A DNA stretch of 64,000 bases. Source: Chryseobacterium gallinarum. GTDB taxonomy: Bacteria > Bacteroidota > Bacteroidia > Flavobacteriales > Weeksellaceae. Made by a program: the position numbers and the translations under genes. This document shows positions 19,381 through 27,432 of the stretch, piece after piece. The notes beneath the pieces were generated by a model. That model searched no databases, had not been told where the DNA came from, and was given only the letters and a program-made list of their open reading frames with translations. The stretch lies in assembly GCF_001021975.1 (NCBI RefSeq), contig NZ_CP009928.1, forward strand, positions 1,922,001 to 1,986,000. The letters are read 5' to 3'. Numbering within the stretch: position 1 is the first letter of the stretch; each line of letters opens with the position of its first letter.

Positions 19381-19406
19381 TAAACTAATATGGAACTTTA
19401 CAGATA

Positions 19407-21602
19407 CTATTTTGTAAACAACATTTCTCTGTATTTTGTCATAGGCCAAAGCTCATCATCCACCATCATTTCAAGAGCATCTGATGCTTCTCTGATTCCG
19501 TCGAATAATGGTTTAACTTTATTGCAGTATTCTTCTGCCTGCTTCTGGCTGTCGGATATGCTTTTTGCCGCTTCTCTGGCTTTAATAAGATCTTCAACTC
19601 CAAGCTTAATTTTAGAAACATTTTCGGAAATGCTGGTAATTAAACTCATTTGTTCTTTTGCCAATGGTTTAAATTCTTTATCTCCAAAGATCTCTTTAAG
19701 ACCTTTAACGTTTTCAATCAATCTGTTCTGATAGTTTAAAGCAGAAGGGATAATATGGTTTCTTGCGATATCACTTAAAACTCTTGCTTCGATATCAATA
19801 ACGGTAGAGTATTTTTCCAGCTTGATTTCATTTCTTGCTTCCACTTCCCTGTGGGTGAAGATTCCCATCTCTTCATACAGGTCTAAGAATTTTTTGTCCA
19901 TTTCCTGCTTAAGAGCTTCCGGAGTGGTTTTAAGGTTATTCAATCCTCTTTTCTTCGCTTCTTTAGCCCAATCATCAGAATACCCGTCGCCTTCAAACAT
20001 TATATTCTTGGATTGTTTGATGTATTCTCTTAATACATTGAAGATGGCTTCATCTTTCTTTAATCCTCCTTCGATAAGAGCATCTACTTCTTTTTTGAAG
20101 TCATTAAGCTGTTTAGCAGCGATGGTATTCATCACCGTCATAGATTCCGCACAGTTGGCAGAAGATCCTACGGCTCTGATTTCAAATTTATTTCCTGTAA
20201 AGGCAAATGGAGAGGTTCTGTTTCTATCCGTATTATCTAGTAGGATTTCAGGAATTTTCCCCACTACATTTAATTTCAATTCTGTTTTTTCTTCCGGAGA
20301 TAATTTTCCGTTTGTTACTTTTTCAAGTTCTTCCAAAACACTGAACAGCTGGCTTCCGATGAATACGGAAATGATTGCCGGTGGAGCTTCGTTAGCACCA
20401 AGTCTGTGATCATTACTTGCAGAGGCAATACTTGCTCTTAAAAGATCTGCATATTCATGAACAGCCTTAATGGTATTCACGAAGAACGTTAAGAACTGAA
20501 GGTTTTTCTTAGGGTTTTTTCCTGGGCTTAACAGGTTTTCACCAGTATCAGTAGCTAAAGACCAGTTGTTGTGCTTACCGCTTCCGTTTACTCCGGCGAA
20601 TGGCTTTTCGTGGAAAAGAATATGGAAGTGGTGTTTGTGAGCTACTCTTGCCATGATGTCCATCAATAAAGAGTTATGGTCTACAGCAACGTTTACTTCC
20701 TCAAACATTGGAGCAAGTTCAAACTGGTTAGGGGCAACCTCGTTGTGTCTTGTAGTTGCAGGGATACCCAGTTTCATACATTCAATTTCCAGCTCTTTCA
20801 TGAAGTTCATCACCCTTGTCGGGATAGAACCGAAATAGTGGTCATCCAGCTGTTGCCCTTTTGCAGGAGAGTGTCCCAGTAAAGTCTTTCCTGTCAGAAC
20901 AAGGTCCGGACGGGATTGGTATAATGCTGAATCTACAAGGAAATATTCTTGTTCCCAACCTAAAGTAGGGGTTACTTTCGTTACATTTTTATCAAAATAC
21001 TGCATTACGCTGGTTGCTGCTTCATCTACAGCGTTCAAAGCTCTCAGAAGTGGGGCCTTATAATCCAAAGTTTCTCCTGTATAAGAGATAAATATGGATG
21101 GAATACATAATGTAGTTCCCATAATGAATGCCGGAGAAGTCGGATCCCAGGCAGTATAACCTCTTGCTTCAAATGTATTTCTGATTCCTCCGTTCGGGAA
21201 AGAAGAAGCATCAGGTTCTTGCTGAATCAGCATATTCCCGCTGAATCTTTCAATGGCTCTTCCACCTTCAATCGGGGTAAAGAATGAATCGTGCTTTTCT
21301 GCTGTAGTTCCTGTCAAAGGTTGGAACCAGTGAGTATAATGCGTTACTCCTTTACTCATTGCCCAGTCTTTCATTGCTACCGCTACCTGGTCTGCGATAT
21401 GTCTCTGGATTTTAGTTCCTTTCTTGATCGCGTCCATAATAGAGCTGAAAGCCTCTTTCGTTAAATATTCTCTCATCGTTTCTTCTGAGAAAACATTTTT
21501 GCAGAATAGCTCTGATAGTTTTGCCGGGATTTCAACAGAATTATCTTTTCTGAAGTCCTTAAATGGCAGGGTTTCTAATGCTTTGAATCGTAAGGTTGAC
21601 AT
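19407..21602 (-). CDS. glnN: Glutamine synthetase type III (GSIII)
   Basis: Assimilates ammonium: Glu + NH4+ + ATP to Gln. The 731-residue length is the mark of the GSIII family, a dodecamer found widely in Bacteroidota, much longer than type I enzymes. Visible blocks include GVTHYTHWFQPLTGTTAEKHDSF, the Glu-rich metal site GWEQEYFLVD, FHEKPFAGVNGSGKHNNWS and NDHRLGANEAPPAI. No nitrogen regulator gene is adjacent. The IS1595-type transposon lies 158 bases upstream of its start and might have displaced promoter elements. Confidence 0.96.
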   Translation of the reverse strand: MSTLRFKALETLPFKDFRKDNSVEIPAKLSELFCKNVFSEETMREYLTKEAFSSIMDAIKKGTKIQRHIADQVAVAMKDWAMSKGVTHYTHWFQPLTGTTAEKHDSFFTPIEGGRAIERFSGNMLIQQEPDASSFPNGGIRNTFEARGYTAWDPTSPAFIMGTTLCIPSIFISYTGETLDYKAPLLRALNAVDEAATSVMQYFDKNVTKVTPTLGWEQEYFLVDSALYQSRPDLVLTGKTLLGHSPAKGQQLDDHYFGSIPTRVMNFMKELEIECMKLGIPATTRHNEVAPNQFELAPMFEEVNVAVDHNSLLMDIMARVAHKHHFHILFHEKPFAGVNGSGKHNNWSLATDTGENLLSPGKNPKKNLQFLTFFVNTIKAVHEYADLLRASIASASNDHRLGANEAPPAIISVFIGSQLFSVLEELEKVTNGKLSPEEKTELKLNVVGKIPEILLDNTDRNRTSPFAFTGNKFEIRAVGSSANCAESMTVMNTIAAKQLNDFKKEVDALIEGGLKKDEAIFNVLREYIKQSKNIMFEGDGYSDDWAKEAKKRGLNNLKTTPEALKQEMDKKFLDLYEEMGIFTHREVEARNEIKLEKYSTVIDIEARVLSDIARNHIIPSALNYQNRLIENVKGLKEIFGDKEFKPLAKEQMSLITSISENVSKIKLGVEDLIKAREAAKSISDSQKQAEEYCNKVKPLFDGIREASDALEMMVDDELWPMTKYREMLFTK

Positions 21603-21751
21603 ATTTGGGTTGATTTTGATAGGGCAAATTTACAAAAAAAACAAAACAAAATCATTTTGACCCTAAAAAAATAAGGGGTCTAATTAAAATTTACATTATT
21701 TAAACATGTGTTTGGTGTTCTTCAATAGGGGTGATCATAATGCAGAACTTA
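21603..21751. other. Spacer between GSIII and the transposon
   Basis: AT-rich host DNA presumably holding the leftward GSIII promoter. No ORF or strong hairpin seen. Confidence 0.4.
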
Positions 21752-21759
21752 AAAAATTA
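21752..21759. repeat. Target-site duplication, left copy
   Basis: AAAAATTA, identical to 24775-24782; the two copies abut the terminal inverted repeats exactly. Eight bases is the duplication length typical of IS1595-family insertion. Confidence 0.9.
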
Positions 21760-21797
21760 GGTAACTATACGTTACTTTACACAAACATAAAAGAATA

Positions 21798-21827
21798 AAG
21801 ACCAACTACGACAGTTGGTCTTTTTTA
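21798..21827. terminator. Hairpin terminator inside the transposon left end
   Basis: GACCAACT/AGTTGGTC stem with a T-run to the right and T-rich sequence on the other strand, 24 bases after the DUF6680 stop. It may end that gene and also insulate the transposon from outside transcription. Confidence 0.7.
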
Positions 21828-21851
21828 TTAATAATATTTATATTATGGAAT

Positions 21852-22421
21852 TTATTCATTTTCCTCCGTTTGATTTATTTGGGGAGGCTGAGTTTCATAA
21901 TAATTTATCCATAAATTATGAAACTTTGCTCCACTCTCATAAAAGGACTTCATTACGTAATTGTAATCCTGATTACTTAATTCAGAATCAAAGTGAGCCT
22001 TTGGAATATAATTGCGTTGAATCGTTGTCTGTTTCAATTTCTGATATCCTAAATGTTGAGCCATCGCAGAGAGCAGTTCTGTCCTCAGTAATTCCCAATT
22101 TTGAGCGGCATTATTTTGATTTGGCATATCCAATGAATCATAAAGTTTGTCCCATGCAGCTAAAACTTCGGGAGAGTCTTCAAAAACGATGTCAATTTGA
22201 TTCAAGCCATTCACAAAACTATGATGTGTGGGATTACCTCGAAGAGAAAAAAGCATTAGAAATAAATCCTTTTTTGAGTTGTATTTATTTTGTTCGTTAT
22301 CTAATTTACGACCTGTTTCAACGGCTTTTATCGGGGAAATGGCAATCCAATAAACAGTGAATCCCAGTATTAGTAAACTGATAATCCAGTAGATAATTTC
22401 AAAATAATCTTTAGTTGTCAT
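21852..22421 (-). CDS. DUF6680-like membrane-anchored protein (transposon passenger)
   Basis: About 189 residues with an N-terminal membrane segment (YFEIIYWIISLLILGFTVYWIAI) and a cytosolic region containing PIKAVETGRKLDNEQ and FVNGLNQIDIVFEDSPEVLAAWDKLYDSL, which I recognise as the pattern of DUF6680; no function is known to me. The start MTTKDYF at 22421 is preferred over the ATG six codons upstream. It is transcribed toward the left end, opposite to the transposase. Small anchored proteins of this kind in mobile DNA are sometimes defence genes, but nothing here proves that. Confidence 0.7.
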   Translation of the reverse strand: MTTKDYFEIIYWIISLLILGFTVYWIAISPIKAVETGRKLDNEQNKYNSKKDLFLMLFSLRGNPTHHSFVNGLNQIDIVFEDSPEVLAAWDKLYDSLDMPNQNNAAQNWELLRTELLSAMAQHLGYQKLKQTTIQRNYIPKAHFDSELSNQDYNYVMKSFYESGAKFHNLWINYYETQPPQINQTEENE

Positions 22422-22722
22422 GTTAAAAATTTTGCCCACAATATAGTGAAAAAGGTATAGTTTTTGTATTTTTGTAGAAATATTTATCGAACAAAAAAGG
22501 AAGCGTTAGCTTTATTCTGTTAATCTGAAATCTGGAAAATTTCTTTAATACAATGCAGAATAAACGTAGACACTTGCACCATATGGTGTGGGGTTGTCTT
22601 GTTTATATTGTATTGGCAATCCAGAGCCACAGATTAATAAGCAAGAGTTACAAACCCACGCCTTTCTTATTTATAATCATTAAATTTCTACATCGGGTTT
22701 GGGTGGATTACTAAATTCACTT
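22422..22722. other. 301-bp divergent spacer in the transposon
   Basis: Non-coding DNA between the DUF6680 gene and the rightward small genes. It contains the perfect 12-bp palindrome CACCATATGGTG at 22577-22588. A regulatory role for the divergent genes is possible; I see no promoter with full consensus. Confidence 0.4.
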
Positions 22723-23034
22723 ATGAAAAAACTACTTTTTACACTTTTATTAGCATCAACACCAGTATTATTTTTTGCGCAGGAAGAAAAACCGAAAGAA
22801 ACCGCAAAAGAATGTGATTTGCCTAAAGACTTCAAAGAGCCAATCAAGAACAACCGACTAAAAAAGTTTGTAGCCATTGATAATGGAGTTGAAGAAAAGG
22901 AAGTAATCATTATCAGAGTGCAAAATGGATTAGGTAGTGGTATTTATACAGCCTGCGTAAAGGGGCAGTCCATTCAATATCAAAAGATGGGTACAGTGTT
23001 TATGAGGGAATCAAATAATCCTTTCAAAAAGTAA
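22723..23034 (+). CDS. Small exported protein, unknown function (passenger)
   Basis: 103 residues beginning with a clear signal peptide (MKKLLFTLLLASTPVLFFAQ), then a short Lys/Glu-rich mature part with one central Cys (ECDLPKDFKEP) and a second in YTACVKGQS. I do not recognise a family. The frame is open eight codons earlier, but the signal peptide fixes the start at 22723. It lies 17 bases before the next small gene, suggesting co-expression. Confidence 0.6.
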   Translation: MKKLLFTLLLASTPVLFFAQEEKPKETAKECDLPKDFKEPIKNNRLKKFVAIDNGVEEKEVIIIRVQNGLGSGIYTACVKGQSIQYQKMGTVFMRESNNPFKK

Positions 23035-23051
23035 TTAAAGGATTTGTACAA

Positions 23052-23423
23052 ATGCAAAAAAATAAATTCCTGAAAGTTCTTTTTGATAATGAACTATTCT
23101 TTCCTAAATACAAGAATGCTACCGATATGACATTTGGAAATTATTTGAAAACAATGGTATTAAATTGTATTTCATTTTGGAGTGGAGTGATATTTTTGGG
23201 TATGATTATTTTAGGAGCAGATATGCTTTTGAATTTAATAACAAGAAATAACGGAGAAAAACATATACTATATTTTGAACCACTATCAATGAATTATTAT
23301 GTGGTAGTCTCATTATCTGTTCTATTCTCTATTTATGCTTTGTTTTCTTTGTTTTACTATATATTTTATAGTTTTGATTACTTAGGAAAGCTATTAAGAA
23401 TGAGTAAAAACGGTAAAGAATAA
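23052..23423 (+). CDS. Small two-span membrane protein, unknown function (passenger)
   Basis: 123 residues with two hydrophobic spans (NCISFWSGVIFLGMIILGADMLL and YYVVVSLSVLFSIYALFSLFYYIFY) separated by a short loop. The architecture resembles small integral membrane proteins of unknown role. Probably in one transcript with the exported protein just upstream. Confidence 0.6.
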   Translation: MQKNKFLKVLFDNELFFPKYKNATDMTFGNYLKTMVLNCISFWSGVIFLGMIILGADMLLNLITRNNGEKHILYFEPLSMNYYVVVSLSVLFSIYALFSLFYYIFYSFDYLGKLLRMSKNGKE

Positions 23424-23574
23424 TAAAAGGATTAATCCTCAAATTAATGCTTTTTGAAAGCTTGAATAGTATCCTTATATTGTATAAAAATGTCTGGTAA
23501 TTAATGACAAATTTCACGTTGTTGGCACTACATGGCTGTCATCTTTCCCAGACTTTACAAATATAAAAAAATCA

Positions 23575-24501
23575 ATGATTAACACCAATATAAAATCAGC
23601 TTTTGAACTTGCTCAAATTTTTCCTACTGAACAGGCTTGTATAGACTATTTGGAGGTTATGAAATGGAGCAAAATTCCTGTAAGCCCCTTTGATTCTACA
23701 TCCAAAGTATATAAGTGTAAAAACAACCAGTATAAATGTAAGAATACAGGCAAGTATTTTAATGTTAAGACAGGAACAATGTTCGAAAATTCAAAGGTTA
23801 GTCTTAGAAAATGGTTCTTAGCTATTTGGCTTGTTACTTCTCATAAGAAAGGAATAAGTTCTATACAGTTAGGAAAAGACATCGGAGTAAGACAGGCAAC
23901 CGCATGGTTCATGCTCCAAAGAATCAGAGCGTGTTTCGGTATTGAAAACAGTAACGAGCTAGAAGGGATTGTTGAAGCAGATGAAACATTCTATGGCGGT
24001 AAAAACAAAAATCGCCACAAAAATAAAAAGGTTCCACACTCACAAGGTCGCTCATTTAAAGATAAAGTTCCAATTATGGGAATGCTTCAACGTGGAGGAA
24101 AGATGAATGCTTTTGTTGTAAATGATACAAAGAAAGATAGTATTCAACCTTTGATTTGTAGATATGTGAATCCAGAAACAACAATATTAATAAGTGATGA
24201 ATGGTGGGCTTATAAAGGCTTGGATAAATATTATACTCACAATGTAATCGACCATTCTCGGAAAGAGTATGTAAGTTTGCAGGATAGTTCTATACACACA
24301 AATAATATAGAAGGCAGTTGGAAAATCTTGAAAAATTCAATTTCAGGAATGTACAACCATGTTTCTAAAAAACATCTTCAAAAATATGTTGATGAATTTG
24401 TGTATAGATTTAACCTGAGAAAGGTCACAGACCAAGAAAAATTCATACATTTACTACGAAATAGTAATGTAAGAACTAGATACACAGAATTATGTCAATA
24501 A
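23575..24501 (+). CDS. IS1595 family transposase (ISXO2-like DDE)
   Basis: 308 residues with an N-terminal zinc-ribbon-like region (YKCKNNQYKCKNTGKYF) and the ISXO2-like catalytic core: VEADETFYGG (first Asp), LISDEWWAYKGL (second Asp) and HTNNIEGSWKILK (third acidic position, Asn/Glu type). Length and order are complete, so the enzyme is probably active. It overlaps the next small gene by 10 bases. Confidence 0.93.
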   Translation: MINTNIKSAFELAQIFPTEQACIDYLEVMKWSKIPVSPFDSTSKVYKCKNNQYKCKNTGKYFNVKTGTMFENSKVSLRKWFLAIWLVTSHKKGISSIQLGKDIGVRQATAWFMLQRIRACFGIENSNELEGIVEADETFYGGKNKNRHKNKKVPHSQGRSFKDKVPIMGMLQRGGKMNAFVVNDTKKDSIQPLICRYVNPETTILISDEWWAYKGLDKYYTHNVIDHSRKEYVSLQDSSIHTNNIEGSWKILKNSISGMYNHVSKKHLQKYVDEFVYRFNLRKVTDQEKFIHLLRNSNVRTRYTELCQ

Positions 24502-24722
24502 AGACAATTAAACAGCTAAAAGAACAAGGAATGAAATACACTATTATAGATGGTGAAACATATTTCTTGGTAGAAGATGTCAAGAAAAATGAAGACTATC
24601 TTATAGTTGATTTAACACAAGTAATTCATAAAAACGGAATAGATATAATTCACGAAAAATATATTCATGAATTATCAGATTTCGATAAAATGATAAAACG
24701 AACATTAAAAAAAGAGGATTAA
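24492..24722 (+). CDS. 76-aa protein overlapping the transposase, unknown
   Basis: Starts 10 bases inside the end of the transposase gene and is followed by a strong hairpin, so it looks like a translated member of the transposition operon. The sequence is rich in Lys, Asp and Ile with no membrane segment; a regulatory or accessory role is conceivable. I do not recognise a family. Confidence 0.6.
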   Translation: MSIKTIKQLKEQGMKYTIIDGETYFLVEDVKKNEDYLIVDLTQVIHKNGIDIIHEKYIHELSDFDKMIKRTLKKED

Positions 24723-24737
24723 ATTAATCCTCTTTTA
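24711..24737 (+). terminator. Terminator of the transposase operon
   Basis: AAAGAGGATTAA followed by its near-perfect inverse ATTAATCCTCTTT and a T-rich tail; it overlaps the stop codon and lies just inside the right terminal repeat. Confidence 0.75.
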
Positions 24738-24774
24738 TTTTTAACACGCTTGTGTAAACTTGCGTATAATTACC

Positions 24775-24782
24775 AAAAATTA
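24775..24782. repeat. Target-site duplication, right copy
   Basis: AAAAATTA, identical to 21752-21759. Confidence 0.9.
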
Positions 24783-24904
24783 CTGTCCAGGTCAGATTTT
24801 AAAGGGGCATGACATCAAATACATTTATTGTATGGAAGGTGGAATACGGTACGTATTAAGCTACTTATTAAAAGATAGTTAAAATAAAATGCTCAAAGAT
24901 TTTG

Positions 24905-24912
24905 TATATTTG
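24905..24912 (+). promoter_or_regulatory. -7 box (TATATTTG) of the DUF6909-like gene
   Basis: Fits TAnnTTTG, 15 bases before the ATG at 24928. It lies inside the longer open frame that begins at 24889, which is why the later start is preferred. Confidence 0.5.
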
Positions 24913-24927
24913 TGTGAAATTTATTTT

Positions 24928-26619
24928 ATGACAAATTCTAGAGCAAGAGAAACAACAGAGGCTATTGAAAGACTATATATCTCTATGAGACATTTATTTT
25001 ATAGAGGATTTTTCAAGCCAGCGGGTGTTTCAGGAGAGAGTATCAGGAGCTTGTTAAAAACCATCAATCCGGAGATTTACGGGACAATGAATATTCCGAA
25101 TAAACTGGAGCTTGACGGTTTGATGTATGTTTTAGACAGACTTCCTGAGGGGATTGAAGAATGCGCTTTTATTCATCTTACATCAGATGAAGGGTTTGAT
25201 AAAGGAAGTTTCGAACCTATTGTTCCAAAGAAAAGAAGAAGAAACTGTTATAGAATAGACGAACACCAGATGAATATTGAGGTTCTTTTGGGCCGTTCCG
25301 AAATTTATGACATACTTACCCACCTGACATTCCTGTTTATAGAAGCAGATAAAATCCGTAACCTGGCTTTCATCCAGGATGAAAACTGGAAACCAACAAG
25401 GGCCTTTAAAATTATTGAAGAGGTAGTAAAAGGAGAGAAAAAATTCAGCAGGAAAGAAAAAGAGGTTGCTCTTATCCATCTTTCTTCTTTAATCGGGAGA
25501 TCTTTTGATGAAACCTTGAGGGCTTATAATACCTTTGGAGATGATAATAACCCTGACCGTCTATTTAAAATCATCTACAATCTGGGAAAGGTAAGCCTTG
25601 AAGACGCAAAAGGTGCCAGAGAAAGAGAAATTTATTTTAGTGCCATATTAAAGGAAAGGGTGGGACACCATTACTTTGGTGAAAAATGGGCCAATAAAGT
25701 AAAAGAAGTTTTATTTGAAAATGATCTTCATATGCGTCCGTTGCATATTATTTCCGCCAATATGCATTCTGTGAAAAATATGCTGTATGCCAATGATGCC
25801 CTTAAAAAGAAACAGCATCATGATGTAGACTATAAACTGTACGAAGAAATATCCAACAAAAAAGACCTTCGTGATAAAGTATTAAAATATGCTTTGGAAG
25901 AAGGGATGATTTATATTGCGGACAAAAGCGGAAGCAATATAGATGTCCAGATTATAGACCTCAGCAAAACTGATTTGAAGAATACGCCGTTTGCAGGCAG
26001 TAAGTTCTCAGGAGATGATGTAGTGATGGTATTCGATTATGCTTTCGGAGAACAGGCTTTTGAAGTGATGGATGAGCTTTTAAGACCTTTTGAACATAAA
26101 GGGGAAGTTTATATGATGAAAGTGAAGTCTGTGTCGATCATGGGAAAAGCGGGAATTCTTACCGGGGAAAAAGGCGATATCATGATTCCTACTTCTCATA
26201 TTTTTGAAGGGACTGCGGATAATTACCCATTTGAAAATGCTTTGAAGCTGGAAGACTTTAAAGATGATGAATTGAGAGCTTTTGAAGGTCCAATGATTAC
26301 CGTATTGGGAACTTCACTGCAAAACAGGGATATTTTATCCTACTTCATGAACACTTCATGGAAAGCCATAGGTCTTGAAATGGAAGGAGCACATTACCAG
26401 AAGGCTATTCAGGTGGCTTCTAAAATCAGACACCATATTTCGCCGGATTTGTTTGTGATGTATGCTTATTATGCTTCGGATAATCCTTTGGAAACAGGAA
26501 GTACCTTATCTTCGGGAGGCCTTGGCCTTACAGGAGTAAAACCCACTTACCTCATTACCCTGAGAATTCTGGAAAAGATTTTTGAAAGTGCCGGGAAAAC
26601 TACTTCTGCTAAAAAATAA
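24928..26619 (+). CDS. DUF6909-like conserved protein with nucleosidase-like C-terminus
   Basis: 563 residues. The N-terminal two thirds are helical and unfamiliar (RARETTEAIERLYISMRHLFYRGFFKPAG). The C-terminal part looks like the nucleoside phosphorylase/nucleosidase fold: SIMGKAGILTGEKGDIMIPTSHIFEGTADNYPF and then GLEMEGAHYQ, comparable to the NMExA motif that binds ribose in those enzymes. I recognise it as a conserved Bacteroidota protein, filed I believe as DUF6909, with no described function. A purine-nucleoside reaction is inference from the motif. A terminator follows. Confidence 0.75.
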   Translation: MTNSRARETTEAIERLYISMRHLFYRGFFKPAGVSGESIRSLLKTINPEIYGTMNIPNKLELDGLMYVLDRLPEGIEECAFIHLTSDEGFDKGSFEPIVPKKRRRNCYRIDEHQMNIEVLLGRSEIYDILTHLTFLFIEADKIRNLAFIQDENWKPTRAFKIIEEVVKGEKKFSRKEKEVALIHLSSLIGRSFDETLRAYNTFGDDNNPDRLFKIIYNLGKVSLEDAKGAREREIYFSAILKERVGHHYFGEKWANKVKEVLFENDLHMRPLHIISANMHSVKNMLYANDALKKKQHHDVDYKLYEEISNKKDLRDKVLKYALEEGMIYIADKSGSNIDVQIIDLSKTDLKNTPFAGSKFSGDDVVMVFDYAFGEQAFEVMDELLRPFEHKGEVYMMKVKSVSIMGKAGILTGEKGDIMIPTSHIFEGTADNYPFENALKLEDFKDDELRAFEGPMITVLGTSLQNRDILSYFMNTSWKAIGLEMEGAHYQKAIQVASKIRHHISPDLFVMYAYYASDNPLETGSTLSSGGLGLTGVKPTYLITLRILEKIFESAGKTTSAKK

Positions 26620-26641
26620 TCGTAATTATAATTATAATAAC

Positions 26642-26671
26642 AACCTCAGGTGATACATCTGAGGTTTTTTT
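26642..26671 (+). terminator. Terminator of the DUF6909-like gene
   Basis: AACCTCAG/CTGAGGTT stem with seven T following. Confidence 0.85.
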
Positions 26672-26796
26672 GTGAGGCTTGTTAAGGTTTTAACCTTGAT
26701 AAAGATCATCGCAATAAGCTTCTGCGTACTAAATCCATTGAGAATATTAGTAGAAATTCTTATATTGTTTACTTTAAAAAATAAAAAACAGTAATC

Positions 26797-27267
26797 ATGA
26801 ATTCAGTTTCACAATTAACCAAAAGATTCAGGGAGGTAATACTTGATGGTTTTTGGATTGCCAATACCAATTTTAAAGACCAGTTGTCTGATGTTACCTG
26901 GGAACAGGCGATAGCAAGGGTGGGTTCTTTGAACACCATTGCTATGCTCACTTTCCATATCGATTATTATATTGCAGGAATTGTCAATGTGTTGGAAGGC
27001 GGAGAACTGGAAATAAAAGATCAGTTCAGTTTTGATCTTCCTCCTATTGAATCCCGGGAGCAATGGGAAGGATTGTTGAATAAGCTCTGGTTAGACGCTG
27101 AAAAGTTTGCGGTATTATTGGAACAGATGCCTGGTTCTAAGCTTGATGAGGTTTTTGTTGATGAAAAATATGGAACATACCAAAGGAATATTGATGGAAT
27201 GATTGAACATGCATATTATCATCTGGGACAGATTACTTTAATTAAAAAACTGTTGAAAAATAACTAA
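26797..27267 (+). CDS. DinB-like four-helix protein
   Basis: 156 residues of the DinB/YfiT-like metal-binding four-helix fold: an N-terminal helix with FWIANTNF, a middle His in LTFHIDYYI and the C-terminal IEHAYYHLGQITLIKKLL, whose His residues match the metal triad. Members are thiol transferases or of unknown role; the name comes from the B. subtilis damage-inducible gene and does not imply a polymerase. It stands alone with no obvious partner. Confidence 0.8.
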   Translation: MNSVSQLTKRFREVILDGFWIANTNFKDQLSDVTWEQAIARVGSLNTIAMLTFHIDYYIAGIVNVLEGGELEIKDQFSFDLPPIESREQWEGLLNKLWLDAEKFAVLLEQMPGSKLDEVFVDEKYGTYQRNIDGMIEHAYYHLGQITLIKKLLKNN

Positions 27268-27383
27268 AGAAAAGACAGGCATAGTCATCTGTGATTATAA
27301 ATAATCTTTTTGTTGTTTAACAATTTGATTTAAAATCCATCTAAAACCATATTCAATAGAATAAAACCTTCAAATAACTCTAA

Positions 27384-27414
27384 TTTGAGAGTGTTATTTA
27401 AATTACTACCTTTA
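27384..27414 (+). promoter_or_regulatory. Promoter of the M1 peptidase gene
   Basis: TTTG at 27384-27387, 19 bases, then TACCTTTA at 27407-27414 (one mismatch to TAnnTTTG). Spacing is the Bacteroidota standard; ATG follows 18 bases later. Confidence 0.6.
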
Positions 27415-27432
27415 GAAAAAATAAAATTTTAA

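Larger units (their letters stand above)
21760..24774. mobile_element. IS1595-family transposon with passenger genes (3015 bp)
   Basis: Both ends begin GGTAA(C/T)TATACG and continue to TTTACACAA: 21760-21784 and the reverse of 24750-24774 match at 20 of 25 positions. Perfect 8-bp duplications flank them. Inside are an intact ISXO2-like transposase (23575-24501), a small overlapping gene, a DUF6680-type gene on the opposite strand and two small membrane or exported proteins. Single-gene IS1595 members are about 1 kb, so this belongs to the subset that carries passengers. Its intact ends, intact transposase and perfect duplication suggest a recent insertion. Confidence 0.9.

Noticed and set aside
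21815..22360. Rightward open frame of 181 codons
   Set aside because: It lies antisense to the DUF6680-like gene, has no family features, and the minus-strand protein has a plausible membrane anchor and conserved pattern.
24889..24927. N-terminal extension of the DUF6909-like protein
   Set aside because: The TATATTTG box at 24905-24912 falls inside it, so translation from 24889 is unlikely.
26797..27267. DNA-damage role for the DinB-like protein
   Set aside because: The fold name is historical, the gene lies far from the WYL-type promoters and lacks the motif.
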